A stretch of 64,000 bases of DNA from contig JAODUO010000471.1 of the NCBI GenBank assembly GCA_025642075.2, forward strand, positions 70,001 to 134,000. Direction: 5' to 3'. The DNA is from Ridgeia piscesae. Taxonomy: Eukaryota > Annelida > Polychaeta > Sabellida > Siboglinidae. A model generated the notes under the pieces. That model was not told the DNA's origin. It did not search any database and saw nothing but the letters and a program-made list of their open reading frames with translations. Shown one piece after another: positions 1 through 10,836 of the stretch. The position numbers were made by a program, and so were the translations under genes. How positions within the stretch are numbered: the stretch's first letter is position 1; each line of letters begins with the position of its first letter.

Positions 1-19
1 CAATGACACCAACTACGCA

Positions 20-87
20 TGACGTCTACGCGTTAACAATGGGTGTTGACGTCATTGCGACATTGTTCACATGACAACCATGACGTC
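20..87. promoter_or_regulatory. Cluster of three CRE-like TGACGTC sites
   Basis: TGACGTC occurs at 20-26, at 47-54 (here the full palindrome TGACGTCA) and at 81-87. CREB/ATF-type bZIP factors bind this word. Three sites in under 70 bp at the window edge suggest a promoter, but no transcript or start codon can be assigned, so the target gene may lie outside the window. Confidence 0.35.
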
Positions 88-1268
88 GAAGTACGCTGGT
101 GTGCTTCCTGTCGGTTCTTGCAGTTAGCGAAAATTCGTTGGCAAACTTCGACGAAATGGACCAGACGTCGAGTATCATTCGAGTTGGACGAACTGCAGGA
201 TTATACGTCTGATGTTAAGCACTGGCGTTTTAAAAGGTTTGAAACGCTGTATTTTATTTTAGCTAACAAATGTGTATCATAGTTCGGTGGAGAGTGAACT
301 GCTTTCGCAGTAGAGAGTAGTCAGTAAATCACACCTTTCACTTCGCCGAATAGAGTTGGATATTGATTATCTAAAGTAAAAGACTAGCCGAGTGATGATG
401 TTTTGTTTTATCATTCGATGTAGGCCTACCATTTTGTATTAAATAAAACCAAACATAAAAAAATTGTATTGTTTGTTTCATGCAGTTGTGAGTTGCACGT
501 GTGTATTGCAGAAAACGTTTTAAACGATTTACCCTAGTAGCTATATGTTAGATGCCGTTCGCGGTTGCAATGTTTCCCGAAATGCTCCGCGCTGACCAAG
601 CTTCCGGTGTTCGATCCCCAAAAGTGTTTGATACCCATAGGTAGACTGCAAAGCAAATGCCTCATGCATAACACTAGTGCGAGTTACAGGCTCTACGCGA
701 TGTATTAGCGGTGTATATGTTGTGGTGACGGATTTATTCTCTTTGGATTCACGTCACTGGTTACGGTTACACCATTGGAGGGCCTATTATTGTCAAGTAA
801 GATTGTAACGTCGTGCAGTTGTCGTCACTTCCGGTACACATTCACGCTTGTAGCAAAACTAATCGACTATAACAATATTGTGGGTGACGATTTGTTACAA
901 CAGAACACTATTAAGTATCTACTTTTTAACAAAATTAGTTGATTTGGAAACTTTGAAGTGTAGGCTCATGCACGCAGATTATTAAGATTAGGGGCAGAGT
1001 AGGCCCTAAGCCGTTTAATCGTAAAAACGCGTTCGCGTAGCTTAATAACTGTTTCTACAGAATTATCCCACCATTTTCGAAACCGACCGATTCTCATTAG
1101 TTATGTCCAAACTCGCGTTTCTGCGAAATGCGGACTTTTCCGTATCCAAGGCGATCATATTATACTAGACTAGCCGAGGCACATAGCTATGCCTGTGGAA
1201 AAGAGCAGTCACTCGCGCTGAAACCTTTGAAAATTACGTTACATTGTTTCAATATAACGTTCCGTTAA
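88..1268. other. No gene recognised
   Basis: Only short open frames without conserved motifs are present. A short plus-strand frame starts at the ATG at 156 but closes after 18 codons. Base composition is unremarkable and I see no repeat of note. Confidence 0.5.
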
Positions 1269-2148
1269 GGCCGTGTCACATCGAAAAGTATGGGGTTCCG
1301 AATGTTTCTCGAATAACATTTTTGGCATCCGTTTTGGGTTCTAGCTGGGTTCTAGTTAGGTTCGTGATGTTCCAGGACTGTTCTGGCAGTTCGTAAGAAC
1401 ATTAGTGCGGTCGACAATTATTGTAAGTATGCTCAATATTATTTTCCTGGAGCTTTGAATGCGACGACTGCTCCGTTCTGGAAGTGTTCGAGTCTATTCT
1501 AGGAAGAAGTGGTCTGTTCGGAAAGGGTTATGAAAGCGTTCTAGACGTACTGTGAGCATGCGTCCTTGTATGTCCGCACGTAGTACTGTGGGTGCCCCCA
1601 GTCGAAGAGTTGGTGGGTGGGTGGGTGGACATCCATTCTACCAGCTCATCCTCGGTTTCCTTTATCGCAGGGGTCTTGGTGACCGGGTCGGCCTTCTTGG
1701 CCACTTCCGGCACCACCTCCCCAAACACCTCACCCTGCTGCTGTTGAGGATCCTGCTCGGCCTCCTGCTGCATCTCCGGGGTGGACACCCTTTTCTTTCC
1801 CTCTTGGCTGCTGCATTCCTTCGCAGCAAGTTGTCAATTCAAATTTCGAGCGTCGTTTTGAATTCTCTCGCTATTCTTACTATTCGTGCAGACGTCGGTG
1901 TATTCGAGAAGCGTTCAAAAAGTGAATGGATAGGGAACTGGCTATTTGAAAAGCATTCGACCTATTCGGAAAGGTTTCGGAAAGTGTTCGGAGAGTGTTC
2001 GAGACGAATACGGTGTGATATTAAACCAAAGGAGCCGTTCGTGCTGCATTGGGAAAGGATTCCAGGAGGATGCTAGATGTATGCGGAAAACATTCGCCCA
2101 AAAATACCTCCCTGTTCGGAAGCCTATACTTTCCAGTGTGACAGGGCC
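1269..2148. mobile_element. Foldback or MITE-like element with possible captured exon
   Basis: The left end (1269-1305) and the inverted right end (2112-2148) match imperfectly. Both read GGCC, one variable base, TGTCACA, then AAAGTAT, and then TTCCGAA. Similarity continues weakly inward (ATTTTTGG near 1317 and on the inverted right arm). The arms contain many degenerate TTCGGAA/GTTCGAG words. The centre (about 1640-1825, minus strand) is different: it is GC-richer and open on the minus strand, with a Gln/Glu-rich peptide including STPEMQQEAEQDPQQQQ and VVPEVAKKADPVTK, which looks like a coding exon fragment. I do not recognise the protein. A Pack-MITE style captured host fragment is one reading; a decayed internal ORF of the element is another. 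No clear target-site duplication was found. Confidence 0.45.
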
Positions 2149-3693
2149 ATTGTGTCTTATGCTCTCGCGTAAGACGTAACGTTGCGGTGACATGTAGCAT
2201 GCTCCCCACAAGTTACCAACCCCTACCCCCCGGTGACGATTTGTTTTTAAATCTTAATCTACGAACCATCCCTGTGAGCCAGCTAGATTGCACGTAGACT
2301 TTCAGTTCGATACATGCAAACTGACGGGGTTGTGGACCCACCAACAAACAGAGAAACACTTTTATGATATAATTCTTTGTATATAGAATATGTTTTCCAG
2401 TAGGCCTATTGTGCGAAATGTACGTATTCTTAGACGCGGGCCTAATCACACTCCACACGCATGCAACCTCACACAAATGTATGTTTAACAGTTTGATTAA
2501 TTTACAAAAGACAAAAACCTCGAGTCAAAGAAATGGGCCGCCCGGCACACGTCAACGCTGTATTCGTCAACAGTTTTGTTTATCCTTACGTTGTAGAGTT
2601 GGTGTAGATTTCTCTAAAGCTTTCTCGGTTTCTCATTTCTCTTCTGTCTATTGTTTCAGTGCTAATCTCTGTATCGTTTACGTATACTTGATATCTTTGC
2701 AACATTTGCTCTCGCAATGATTCATCGTCGCTGTACAAAACATGGCAGCATTTGATGACAAGCGTAGAAGGGCGATACCCTTAAATGGCATCATAACAGT
2801 AAAAGAGATATGATATAGAGGTTTCTAGATGATCAAGCTTTCATCACACTTGGTGTTGTTTTGTAAGGCAAACATAAAATCATAGGCAATTTTTACATAT
2901 CGATATAATTATATCAATGTTTAAGCTTCTGTAGCTATGTCCATCTACTTAGCTCATAGCCCGTTACACAATAAAGAAAATAATACCATATGCCCTATTT
3001 AAAGATCAGATGTAATAAAAACACTACAAGTTATATCATAAATAAAAGTGTGTGTAATAATAACGATTAAGATAATAATTGTTAACGTGGACGGTAGATA
3101 TAAACGCCGGACGAAACAAGCAATTGTAATAAGCTAGAAACGACAATAGCAGGACAAATACCCATTCGACAAAGATCATCTTTGAGAGTGAAATTTAAGA
3201 ATACACGTATCTAGCCGGGAGCTGCAGGATGGTGGCGGTATATAATATAATTAGATATATACAAATGACAATAACACCCTCGGGTCACAGACCACTGACA
3301 CACCCAACACAAGGAACTGCCGCGACGGAATAAAAGCGACGGTCAAAGAAACACTTGATCTGCGCCCAGGTGACACGTTTTTCAACAGATCTCAACACCG
3401 TCCTGTCAAGCCTTTCATGCCATTGGACTTATTCACACCTCAGAGTTGGGGGTGGCCTGACACTTGATCTCGTCTCTGATAAACGCAGGCCTTATCCACG
3501 GTTTGTTTTGTGAACATAGTATTAAGTGCCTCCTTTAGTAATGAGCCTAAGTGTCAGATACACTTGTGTATTTTCAGCTGCATGTGTGCGACATACCTAA
3601 CACATCGCGACCAGAGAGGAAATGCATTGACCATAGCACGGATGAACGCTGCAACTGACCAATGTCATAACACAGCGGTTGTGTGTACCATAC
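2149..3693. other. No gene recognised
   Basis: AT-rich intergenic sequence with only short open frames and no recognisable protein, RNA or repeat family. Confidence 0.5.
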
Positions 3694-3784
3694 ACATGGC
3701 CTCAGATGCTGTTCCTTGCCGTATCGTGTTGTTACATACATATGGCCTCAGATGCTGTTCCTTGCCGTATCGTGTTGTTACATT
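3694..3784 (+). repeat. Two-copy 46-bp tandem duplication
   Basis: The segment beginning ATGGCCTCAGATGCTGTTCC at 3696 is repeated nearly unchanged from 3742. It lies just upstream of the 24-bp minisatellite. Confidence 0.85.
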
Positions 3785-3879
3785 CACTCTGTGCAATATC
3801 AAATCGTGTGTGTCACCCGGATAACTTCAATTATGGTTTCTTTTTTGGAGACGTAAGTAAAACACCTACATTAGAGTCT

Positions 3880-4835
3880 GTGTCTAGCAGGGGAAACCCA
3901 TCTGTGTCTAGCAGTGCAAACCCACCCGTGTCTAGCAGGGGAAACCCATCTGTGTCTAGCAGTGCAAACCAATCCGTGTCTAGCAGGGCAAACCCACCCG
4001 TGTGTAGCAGGAGAAACCCACCCGTGTCTAGCAGGGCAAACCCACCCGTGTCTAGCAGGGCAAACCCACCCGTGTCTAGCAGGGCAAACCCACCCGTGTC
4101 TAGCAGGGCAAACCCACCCGTGTCTAGCAGGGCAAACCCACCCGTGTCTAGCAGGGCAAACCCACCCGTGTCTAGCAGGGGAAACCCATCTGTGTATAGC
4201 AGTGCAAACCCATCTGTGTCTAGCAGGGGAAACCCACCCGTGTCTAGCAGGGGAAACCCACCCGTGTCTAGCAGGGCAAACCCACCCGTGTCTAGCAGGG
4301 CAAACCCACCCGTGTCTAGCAGAGCAAACCCACCCGTGTCTAGCAGGGCAAACCCACCCGTGTCTAGCAGGGCAATCCCGCCCGTGTCTAGCAGGGCAAA
4401 CCCGCCCGTGTCTAGCAGGGCAAACCCACCCGTGTCTAGCAGAGCAAACCCACCCGTGTCTAGCAGGGCAAACCCACCCGTGTCTAGCAGGGCAAACCCA
4501 CCCGTGTCTAGCAGGGCAAACGCATCAGTGTCTAGCAGGGCAAACGCACCAGTGTCTAGCAGAGCAAACCCACCCGTGTCTAGCAGGGCAAACCCACCCG
4601 TGTCTCGCAGGGCAAACCCACCCGTGTCTAGCAGGGCAAACCCACCCGTGTCTAGCAGGGCAAACCCATCCGTGTCTAGCAGGGCAAACCCACCCGTGTC
4701 TAGCAGGGCAAAACCACCCGTGTCTAGCAGGGCAAACCCACCCGAGTCTAGAAGGGGCTACAGGGCAAATCTAACTGTGTCTACCAGGGCACACCCACCC
4801 GTGTCTAGCAGGGGATACGGGGCAAACACAGGCAT
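3880..4835 (+). repeat. 24-bp minisatellite, about 36 units
   Basis: The unit contains GTGTCTAGCAGGGC followed by AAACCCACCC. It is nearly perfect to about 4750 and degenerate to 4835. Variants (GGGGAAACCCATCT, GCAGTGCAAACC) cluster near the left end and again near 4170-4220, showing block-wise unit spread. Because 24 is a multiple of three, two plus-strand frames stay open over the array (octapeptides VSSRANPP and HPCLAGQT), while the third meets TAG in every unit. I treat the open frames as a by-product of the repeat. Confidence 0.9.
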
Positions 4836-5307
4836 CCGGTCAGGCGAAGTCGTTCCTTGTCACCCTAAACACCCTATCAACATCGCTGGACGCCATAAAG
4901 GACATGAATGACAACTTGTTCACCGGGGCGTGTCCACTGATGTCAACACGGCCCGTAAGAGACGTGGCAGTTTGCCAAACAAAGAGGTGGTCAACGTCCA
5001 GTTTCTGCAGCTCATACATCACACTGCGGTGAATCATAACCATTAAAGGACAGGGTAAATAGACGAACTACAAATAGACTCAGTGTCGTGTACCGCTGAC
5101 TGCTGGCGCAGGCGATTAGCCTCCGACGTGATATGGCAAATAAATAGAAATCTAATCTGTGTATATAAAAAATAGAATATCATCTCCTACTCTAATCCAG
5201 GCCTACCAAGATGAAGGCTGGGGTTGAAGCCAGAGGAATTGATAGTTAGCATAGTCTTGATTGTTAGAGCCGAAGTAGTTTCACTCATTTGCCGATGGGA
5301 GTAGAGT

Positions 5308-5486
5308 TAGTGAATGAGTGAGTGAGTGTGTGAGTGAGAGGGTGAGTGAGTGATGGAGAGAGTAAGTGAGTGAGGGAGCGAATGGGGGAGAGAGTGAGTG
5401 AGTGGGTGAGTGGGTGCGTGTCTGAGTGAGTGAGTGAGTGAGTGAGTGAGTGAGTGAGTGGGGGAGCGAGTGAGTGAGGGAGTAAC
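5308..5486 (+). repeat. (TGAG)n tetranucleotide array with interruptions
   Basis: Long runs of GTGAGTGAGTGAG are interrupted by GGGA and GTGT variants. It is a simple repeat; reading frames through it are artefacts. Confidence 0.9.
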
Positions 5487-5924
5487 ATGTTTTATATATT
5501 AAACTTGTGTAGCTCTTGGATTATTTATCTTTACTTACCTATCTAGGTTTGTTGGCGTATCTATCCATATATTGATAACTTTAATATCGTTAATTGATTG
5601 TTTTGATTTTTTTTAACTGAGCTTGCATGGTTACCAAAGATTCTGGTGCAACAGAAGTTACGTTGTATGAATTCGGTAATTTGCAGTATATTATGTAAAC
5701 AAATTATTCTAATAAATGTCACGTTGTACGCCGTTGACGTGGCCAGGAAAGAAACGGTTGTAAATAGAAAGACTGACGGCACACAAGGCTGAGCGTGGAT
5801 AGGAGCAAAATAATGTTTAAAGGACAGACGTCGACTTACGTCGAGGGTTACCTACATAATGACATAAACATCGAAAGGGCTTTTTTTATCCGCCCACCTG
5901 TCTATTTGTTCACCTGTCTAACAT

Positions 5925-7200
5925 TCCGCGTCTAGTTGTCCATCTGTTCATCTGTCCACTTGGCCATATGTCTATTTGACACTCATCTGTCTACCTGTCC
6001 ATTTGTCTCCACGTCCCGCTGTCTATATCTGTTCACTTGTCCATCTGTCCATATGTATATCTTTCCCTGTCTATCTTTACCTCTGTCCATGTGTCTATCT
6101 TTCCCTGTCTATATTTACCTCTGTCCATATGTCTATCTTTCCCTGTCTATCTATCCCTCTGTCCATGTGTCTATCTTTCCCTGTCTATCTTTCCCACAGT
6201 CCATGTGTATATTTTTCTATGTCCGTGTGTCCATCTTTCCCACTGTCCATATGTCCATCTCTCTATCTTTCCCTCTGTCCATGTGTCTATCTTTCCCTCT
6301 GTCCATGTGTCTATCTTTCCCTCTGTCCATGTGTCTATCTTTCCCTGTCTATCTTTCCCACAGTCCATGTGTATATTTTTCTATGTCCGTGTGTCCATCT
6401 TTCCCACTGTCCATATGTCCATCTCTCTATCTTTCCCTCTGTCCATCTGTCTATCTTTCCCTCTGTCTATCTTTTCCTCTGTCCATCTGTCTATCTTTCC
6501 CTCTGTCTATCTTTTCCTCTGTCCATCTCTCTATCTTTCCCTCTGTCCACATGTCCGTCTTTCCCTCTGTCCATATTTCCCTCTGCCGATATGTCCATCT
6601 GTCTATTTTTCCCACTGTCCATCTGTCTATTTTTCCCTCTGTCCATATGTCCATCTGTCTATCTTTCCCTCTGTCCATATGTCCGTCTTTCCCACTGTCC
6701 ACCTGTCTATCTTTCCCTCTGCCCATATTTCCCTCTGCCCATATGTCTATATTTCCCTCTGCCCATATGTCTATATATCCCTCTGCCCATATGTCTATCT
6801 TTCCCTCTGCCCATATGTCTATATTTCCCTCTGCCCATATGTCTATCTTTCCCTCTGCCCATATGTCTATATTTCCCTCTGCCGATATGTCCATCTGTCT
6901 ATCTTTCCCTCTGTTCATATGTCCATCTGTTTATATTTCCCTCTGTCCATGTGTCCATCTTTCCCTCTGCCCATATGTCTATCTTTCCCTCTGCCCATAT
7001 ATGTCTATCTTTCCCTCTGCCCATATATGTCTATCTTTCCCTCTGCCCATATGTCCATCTGTCTATCTTTCCCTCTGACCATATGTCTATCTTTCCCTCT
7101 GTCCATATGTCTATCTTTCACTTTGCCCATATGTCCATATGTTATCTTTCCCTCTGTCCATATGCCTATATTTCCCTCTGTCCATATGTCCATCAATCTA
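5925..7200 (+). repeat. Pyrimidine-rich 24-bp minisatellite, about 1.3 kb
   Basis: The plus strand is built from words such as CTCTGCCCATATGTC and TATCTTTCCCTCTGTCC, giving a 24-bp period (octapeptide MSIFPSAH in one frame). Insertions of CCATCTG break the phase. All three plus-strand frames stay open for long stretches because the words lack stop codons, so none is credible coding evidence. Confidence 0.85.
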
Positions 7201-7604
7201 CCCCCCCCCGCCCGTCTACAAGTATACACTGTTTGACCCTTGCTACACTGACGTGGCCCAGCGTTGACCACCGCAGCCGTCGTGTGCGAAGGCCACTGTT
7301 TGTTTCAATACTGCGCCGTCAAGAACTACCTGGTACCACAGCTAGAGGTGAATCTGTGTTGATTAATGTGCCCTGTTTACGTCCGCCAGTGGCCACGTTG
7401 CAGACGCGACGTCTTCACAAACTCGTCAACCAGTCAACGCCACGTTAGCCAGTGTCATCTGTACACGTACTGCCTTTATGTCTGTACCGGCCGTGACGGA
7501 GGTATCATATCCAACTGTTTTTCTTGATTTACGTGAGGTCGTCACGCGTCAATGACGTCGACAGTCGTTACGGAGGGAAACCCGTCGTACTGATACTGTA
7601 CCAT

Positions 7605-8038
7605 GGTCGGTCGGTCGGTCGGTCGGTCGGTCGGTCGGTCGGTCGGTCGGTCGGTCGGTCGGTCGGTCGGTCGGTCGGTCGGTCGGTCGGTCGGTCGGTC
7701 GGTCGGTCGGTCGGTCGGTCGGTCGGTCGGTCGGTCGGTCGGTCGGTCGGTCGGTCGGTCGGTCGGTCGGTCGGTCGGTCGGTCGGTCGGTCGGTCGGTC
7801 GGTCGGTCCGTCCGCCCGCCCGCCCGCCCGCCCGCCGCCGCCGTCCGTCCGTCCGTCCGTCCGTCCGTCCGTCCGTCCGTCCGTCCGTCCGTCCGTCCGT
7901 CCGTCCGTCCGTCCGTCCGTCCGTCCGTCCGTCCGTCCGTCCGTCCGTCCGTCCGTCCGTCCGTCCGTCCGTCCGTCCGTCCGTCCGTCCGTCCGTCCGT
8001 CCGTCCGTCCGTCCGTCCGTCCGTCCGTCCGTCCGTCC
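7605..8038 (+). repeat. (GGTC)51 joined to (GTCC)~49
   Basis: A perfect (GGTC)51 array spans 7605-7808. A GC-rich junction (CCGCCC and GCC repeats) fills about 7809-7840, and a perfect (CCGT)n array runs 7841-8038. GC skew flips at the junction. Open frames (SVGR, SVRP, TDGR repeats) follow from the tetranucleotide and are not genes. Confidence 0.97.
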
Positions 8039-10466
8039 AGACAAGACCTATAATTCATACACAACATTGGCGCTGTTCACGGAAATGTACATCTTTAATC
8101 TTCTTATCACATGAACAAATGAAACATGCGGTTTGAAGAACAAAATAATGTAACACTGTATTTGCAAGGCACGACTGTCGTCAACGCCTCTATACGACAT
8201 CGATTGTGTTTCATGCATCATCTATATATGCTCCACCTAGTACAGTGTACCTAGTTTACCTACACACATGATTGTCATGAATATTCAGCCGAAATTCGTC
8301 ATATTATGCAAAGAAACAACCATTTGACATTGGCCGGCAGCAAACTGTCGGCGTGGTAGAGCCTACACAATGGTGTAATCAATTCAATGCGAGTACGCCT
8401 TGTTAATCATAGGCAATATAAAACGTCGCAGCTGGATTTTATGTCGTTGCCGTCTCCTGGTGGGTGCGCTCCCTTTCAACGGAAGTGGACCAAAGTGATG
8501 CGCTACAGAACATTATTTGTGAATGGGTCCAAACCCACCGTCCGAACCAGTTTTGCATGTTACGTATTCGCGACAACGGGCATTCCCCACACTGGCATTT
8601 AGCAAATGAGATAATTGACCTATGCTACCCAAAATATTTGCTAGACACGAAATTAACCCCCGATACCAACCTGCGGCAGCCAACACATGGAAAACAGGGA
8701 GGGAGTCGGTGAGGGAGGGAGTCGGTGAGTGAGAGAATATAATAGTTTTTATGGTTAAGAAATTATAGCATTGACTGTCCCAGCGCGTAGCTTCTGAATT
8801 GACACCGTGGAAGGCTTACGTCATGTTTTGCTTTTTTGCATTGTTCGTCATAATATTCGCACCACTGAGTCACCCTGACCTGTCAGCTTGAACGAAGTGC
8901 GTGCACAGGGCGCAGTGCACTCTGCCTATTTCAGAAGCATGTGTTACCCAAATGCTATCAGTGTAAATATGAATATTAGGCTGCTATATGTGGTATTGCG
9001 TTAACATTTCATACACTAAAGCGAAATTATACAGAACAGTTTATATTTACTGAAAAGACAGTAGATACGATGAATTAGAGTATGTATTTTGAATATAGCA
9101 ACAAGGAAAAAATGGGAAAGAAAACATGTTATTTACGTATTGTTTGACCTTTAGACTTGGTTTTTAAATTTACACTCTATACCTCATGGTTAATGTCCAA
9201 AAACACCATTGTTGTAATGTGACATAACACGCAGTAGGCTGCTTGTCTATCCAAACATGTTTCCAATAGTTAACTAACAAAAGAATTACGAGCTAAGATT
9301 GTGTTTCATTTCATGTGTATTGTCATTCATCCAGAAAAAGCAATACCACCATTCTTCCACGCAGTAAAGCATGGGCCCTAATAGAATAACGTTTTGTTTT
9401 TCGGCTCCCGTAGTTATCATTCGTGTATGCTAAACATGGACGTTGGCAGTTAAGAACCGCGTCTAATATAATTATAGGAACAAGGTGTTTATGGCAGTCT
9501 GTTTTATTTCCTTCAAGAGACACAAAACAAACGACTCTGCCAGACAATGTCAAAGAGCAAATTGACTGCCACAGGAGAGTCAATGATGTAAACGACAAAA
9601 TGGCGTATGCTGTAGTAAGCGAGAGCCGTTGGAGTAAACAGTAAAACGACGTAATAAAACTAATATGCCATCATGACTCGGCCACACCATCCCACGACAC
9701 CATTCAAAGACACCGCACAAGGCGCCATTGTGAATAATTATTAGTCTACCCCTACGGAACCTGCAGGCTGCAACGACCTGTCGAGCACAAGCCAGACTGA
9801 CACATGTATAGCCTACCAAGGTACCAACCGACCCTTACAAAGACGGAGAAGTAAAAGACCCCGGACAGTTGCCTCAAACACAGGAGCAGTTGTACAATCT
9901 CCGGACAAGTTTATCAAACACATGATAACTTGAAAACAGTTAAGAGTATGTTATTTAAATACAACCACGGTGATGAACCGTTCATGGCTGTGTTAGCAGG
10001 ACTGTGATGGTGATGATTTAAAGGTGGTGCTGGAACAGTCATTACATTAGCTTGTAGCGCATATTTCTGGAGTGCCCCCCCAAGCCTAAACGCACTGAAC
10101 ATGTGAAAAACGAGGTAACCTAACACTAATATTGTCGACACGCCTGAGCGCGCAGACCGTTCCCAACGCCCCATTGCGTACAGTGGGCCTATTGTAGTCC
10201 AATTACTCTCTTTACAAATAACCAGACGCCACAACAGACGCCTGGCTATGAGTAAGGCCCCCGCCAGAACAACGCAAGCTTTGAATGTAGCGTATGTACC
10301 TTCTATTGAGATCGGCTTTAACAGGTCAGCCGGACGGAAGCAGGAAGCTTGACACACACCAGCAACAGGCGTGCATGTCGAAACGGCCCAATTAACAGTG
10401 TCCTGCAGATTATAATCGTTTCATTGACAATAACAATGGACTACGCTTTAATTAGTCAGTCTAAAT
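8039..10466. other. No gene recognised
   Basis: Open frames up to 147 codons occur on the minus strand (9914-10357), but with no recognisable domain and no convincing splice context. No RNA gene is seen. Confidence 0.45.
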
Positions 10467-10836
10467 GTCCGTCCGTCCGTCCGTCCGTCCGTCCGTCCGT
10501 CCGTCCGTCCGTCCGTCCGTCCGTCCGTCCGTCCGTCCGTCCGTCCGTCCGTCCGTCCGTCCGTCCGTCCGTCCGTCCGTCCGTCCGTCCGTCGTCGTCC
10601 GTCCGTCCGTCCGTCCGTCCGTCCGTCCGTCCGTCCGTCCGTCCGTCCGTCCGTCCGTCCGTCCGTCCGTCCGTCCGTCCGTCCGTCCGTCCGTCCGTCC
10701 GTCCGTCCGTCCGTCCGTCCGTCCGTCCGTCCGTCCGTCCGTCCGTCCGTCCGTCCGTCCGTCCGTCCGTCCGTCCGTCCGTCCGTCCGTCCGTCCGTCC
10801 GTCCGTCCGTCCGTCCGTCCGTCCGTCCGTCCGTCC
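10467..10836 (+). repeat. (GTCC)n array of about 92 units
   Basis: Near-perfect GTCC repeats span 370 bp, with one 3-bp slip (CGTCGTCC) near 10591. It is the same tetranucleotide as the right arm of the 7.6-8.0 kb array, 2.4 kb away. Confidence 0.97.

Noticed and set aside
3679..4911. 410-codon open frame of VSSRANPP octapeptides
   Set aside because: A second frame over the same 24-bp repeat is equally open (286 codons), there is no domain, and no promoter or splice context. It is best explained by the repeat period.
5936..7448. Three overlapping plus-strand frames of 380-490 codons and minus-strand frames
   Set aside because: All arise from one pyrimidine-rich repeat lacking stop words; overlap in every frame shows they are not genes.
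7524..8136. Long SVGR/SVRP and TDGR frames, and the similar ones at 10349-10941
   Set aside because: Direct translation of GGTC and GTCC tetranucleotide arrays on both strands.
9914..10357. 147-codon minus-strand frame with hydrophobic stretches
   Set aside because: No recognisable family, no splice or promoter support, length within chance for this region.
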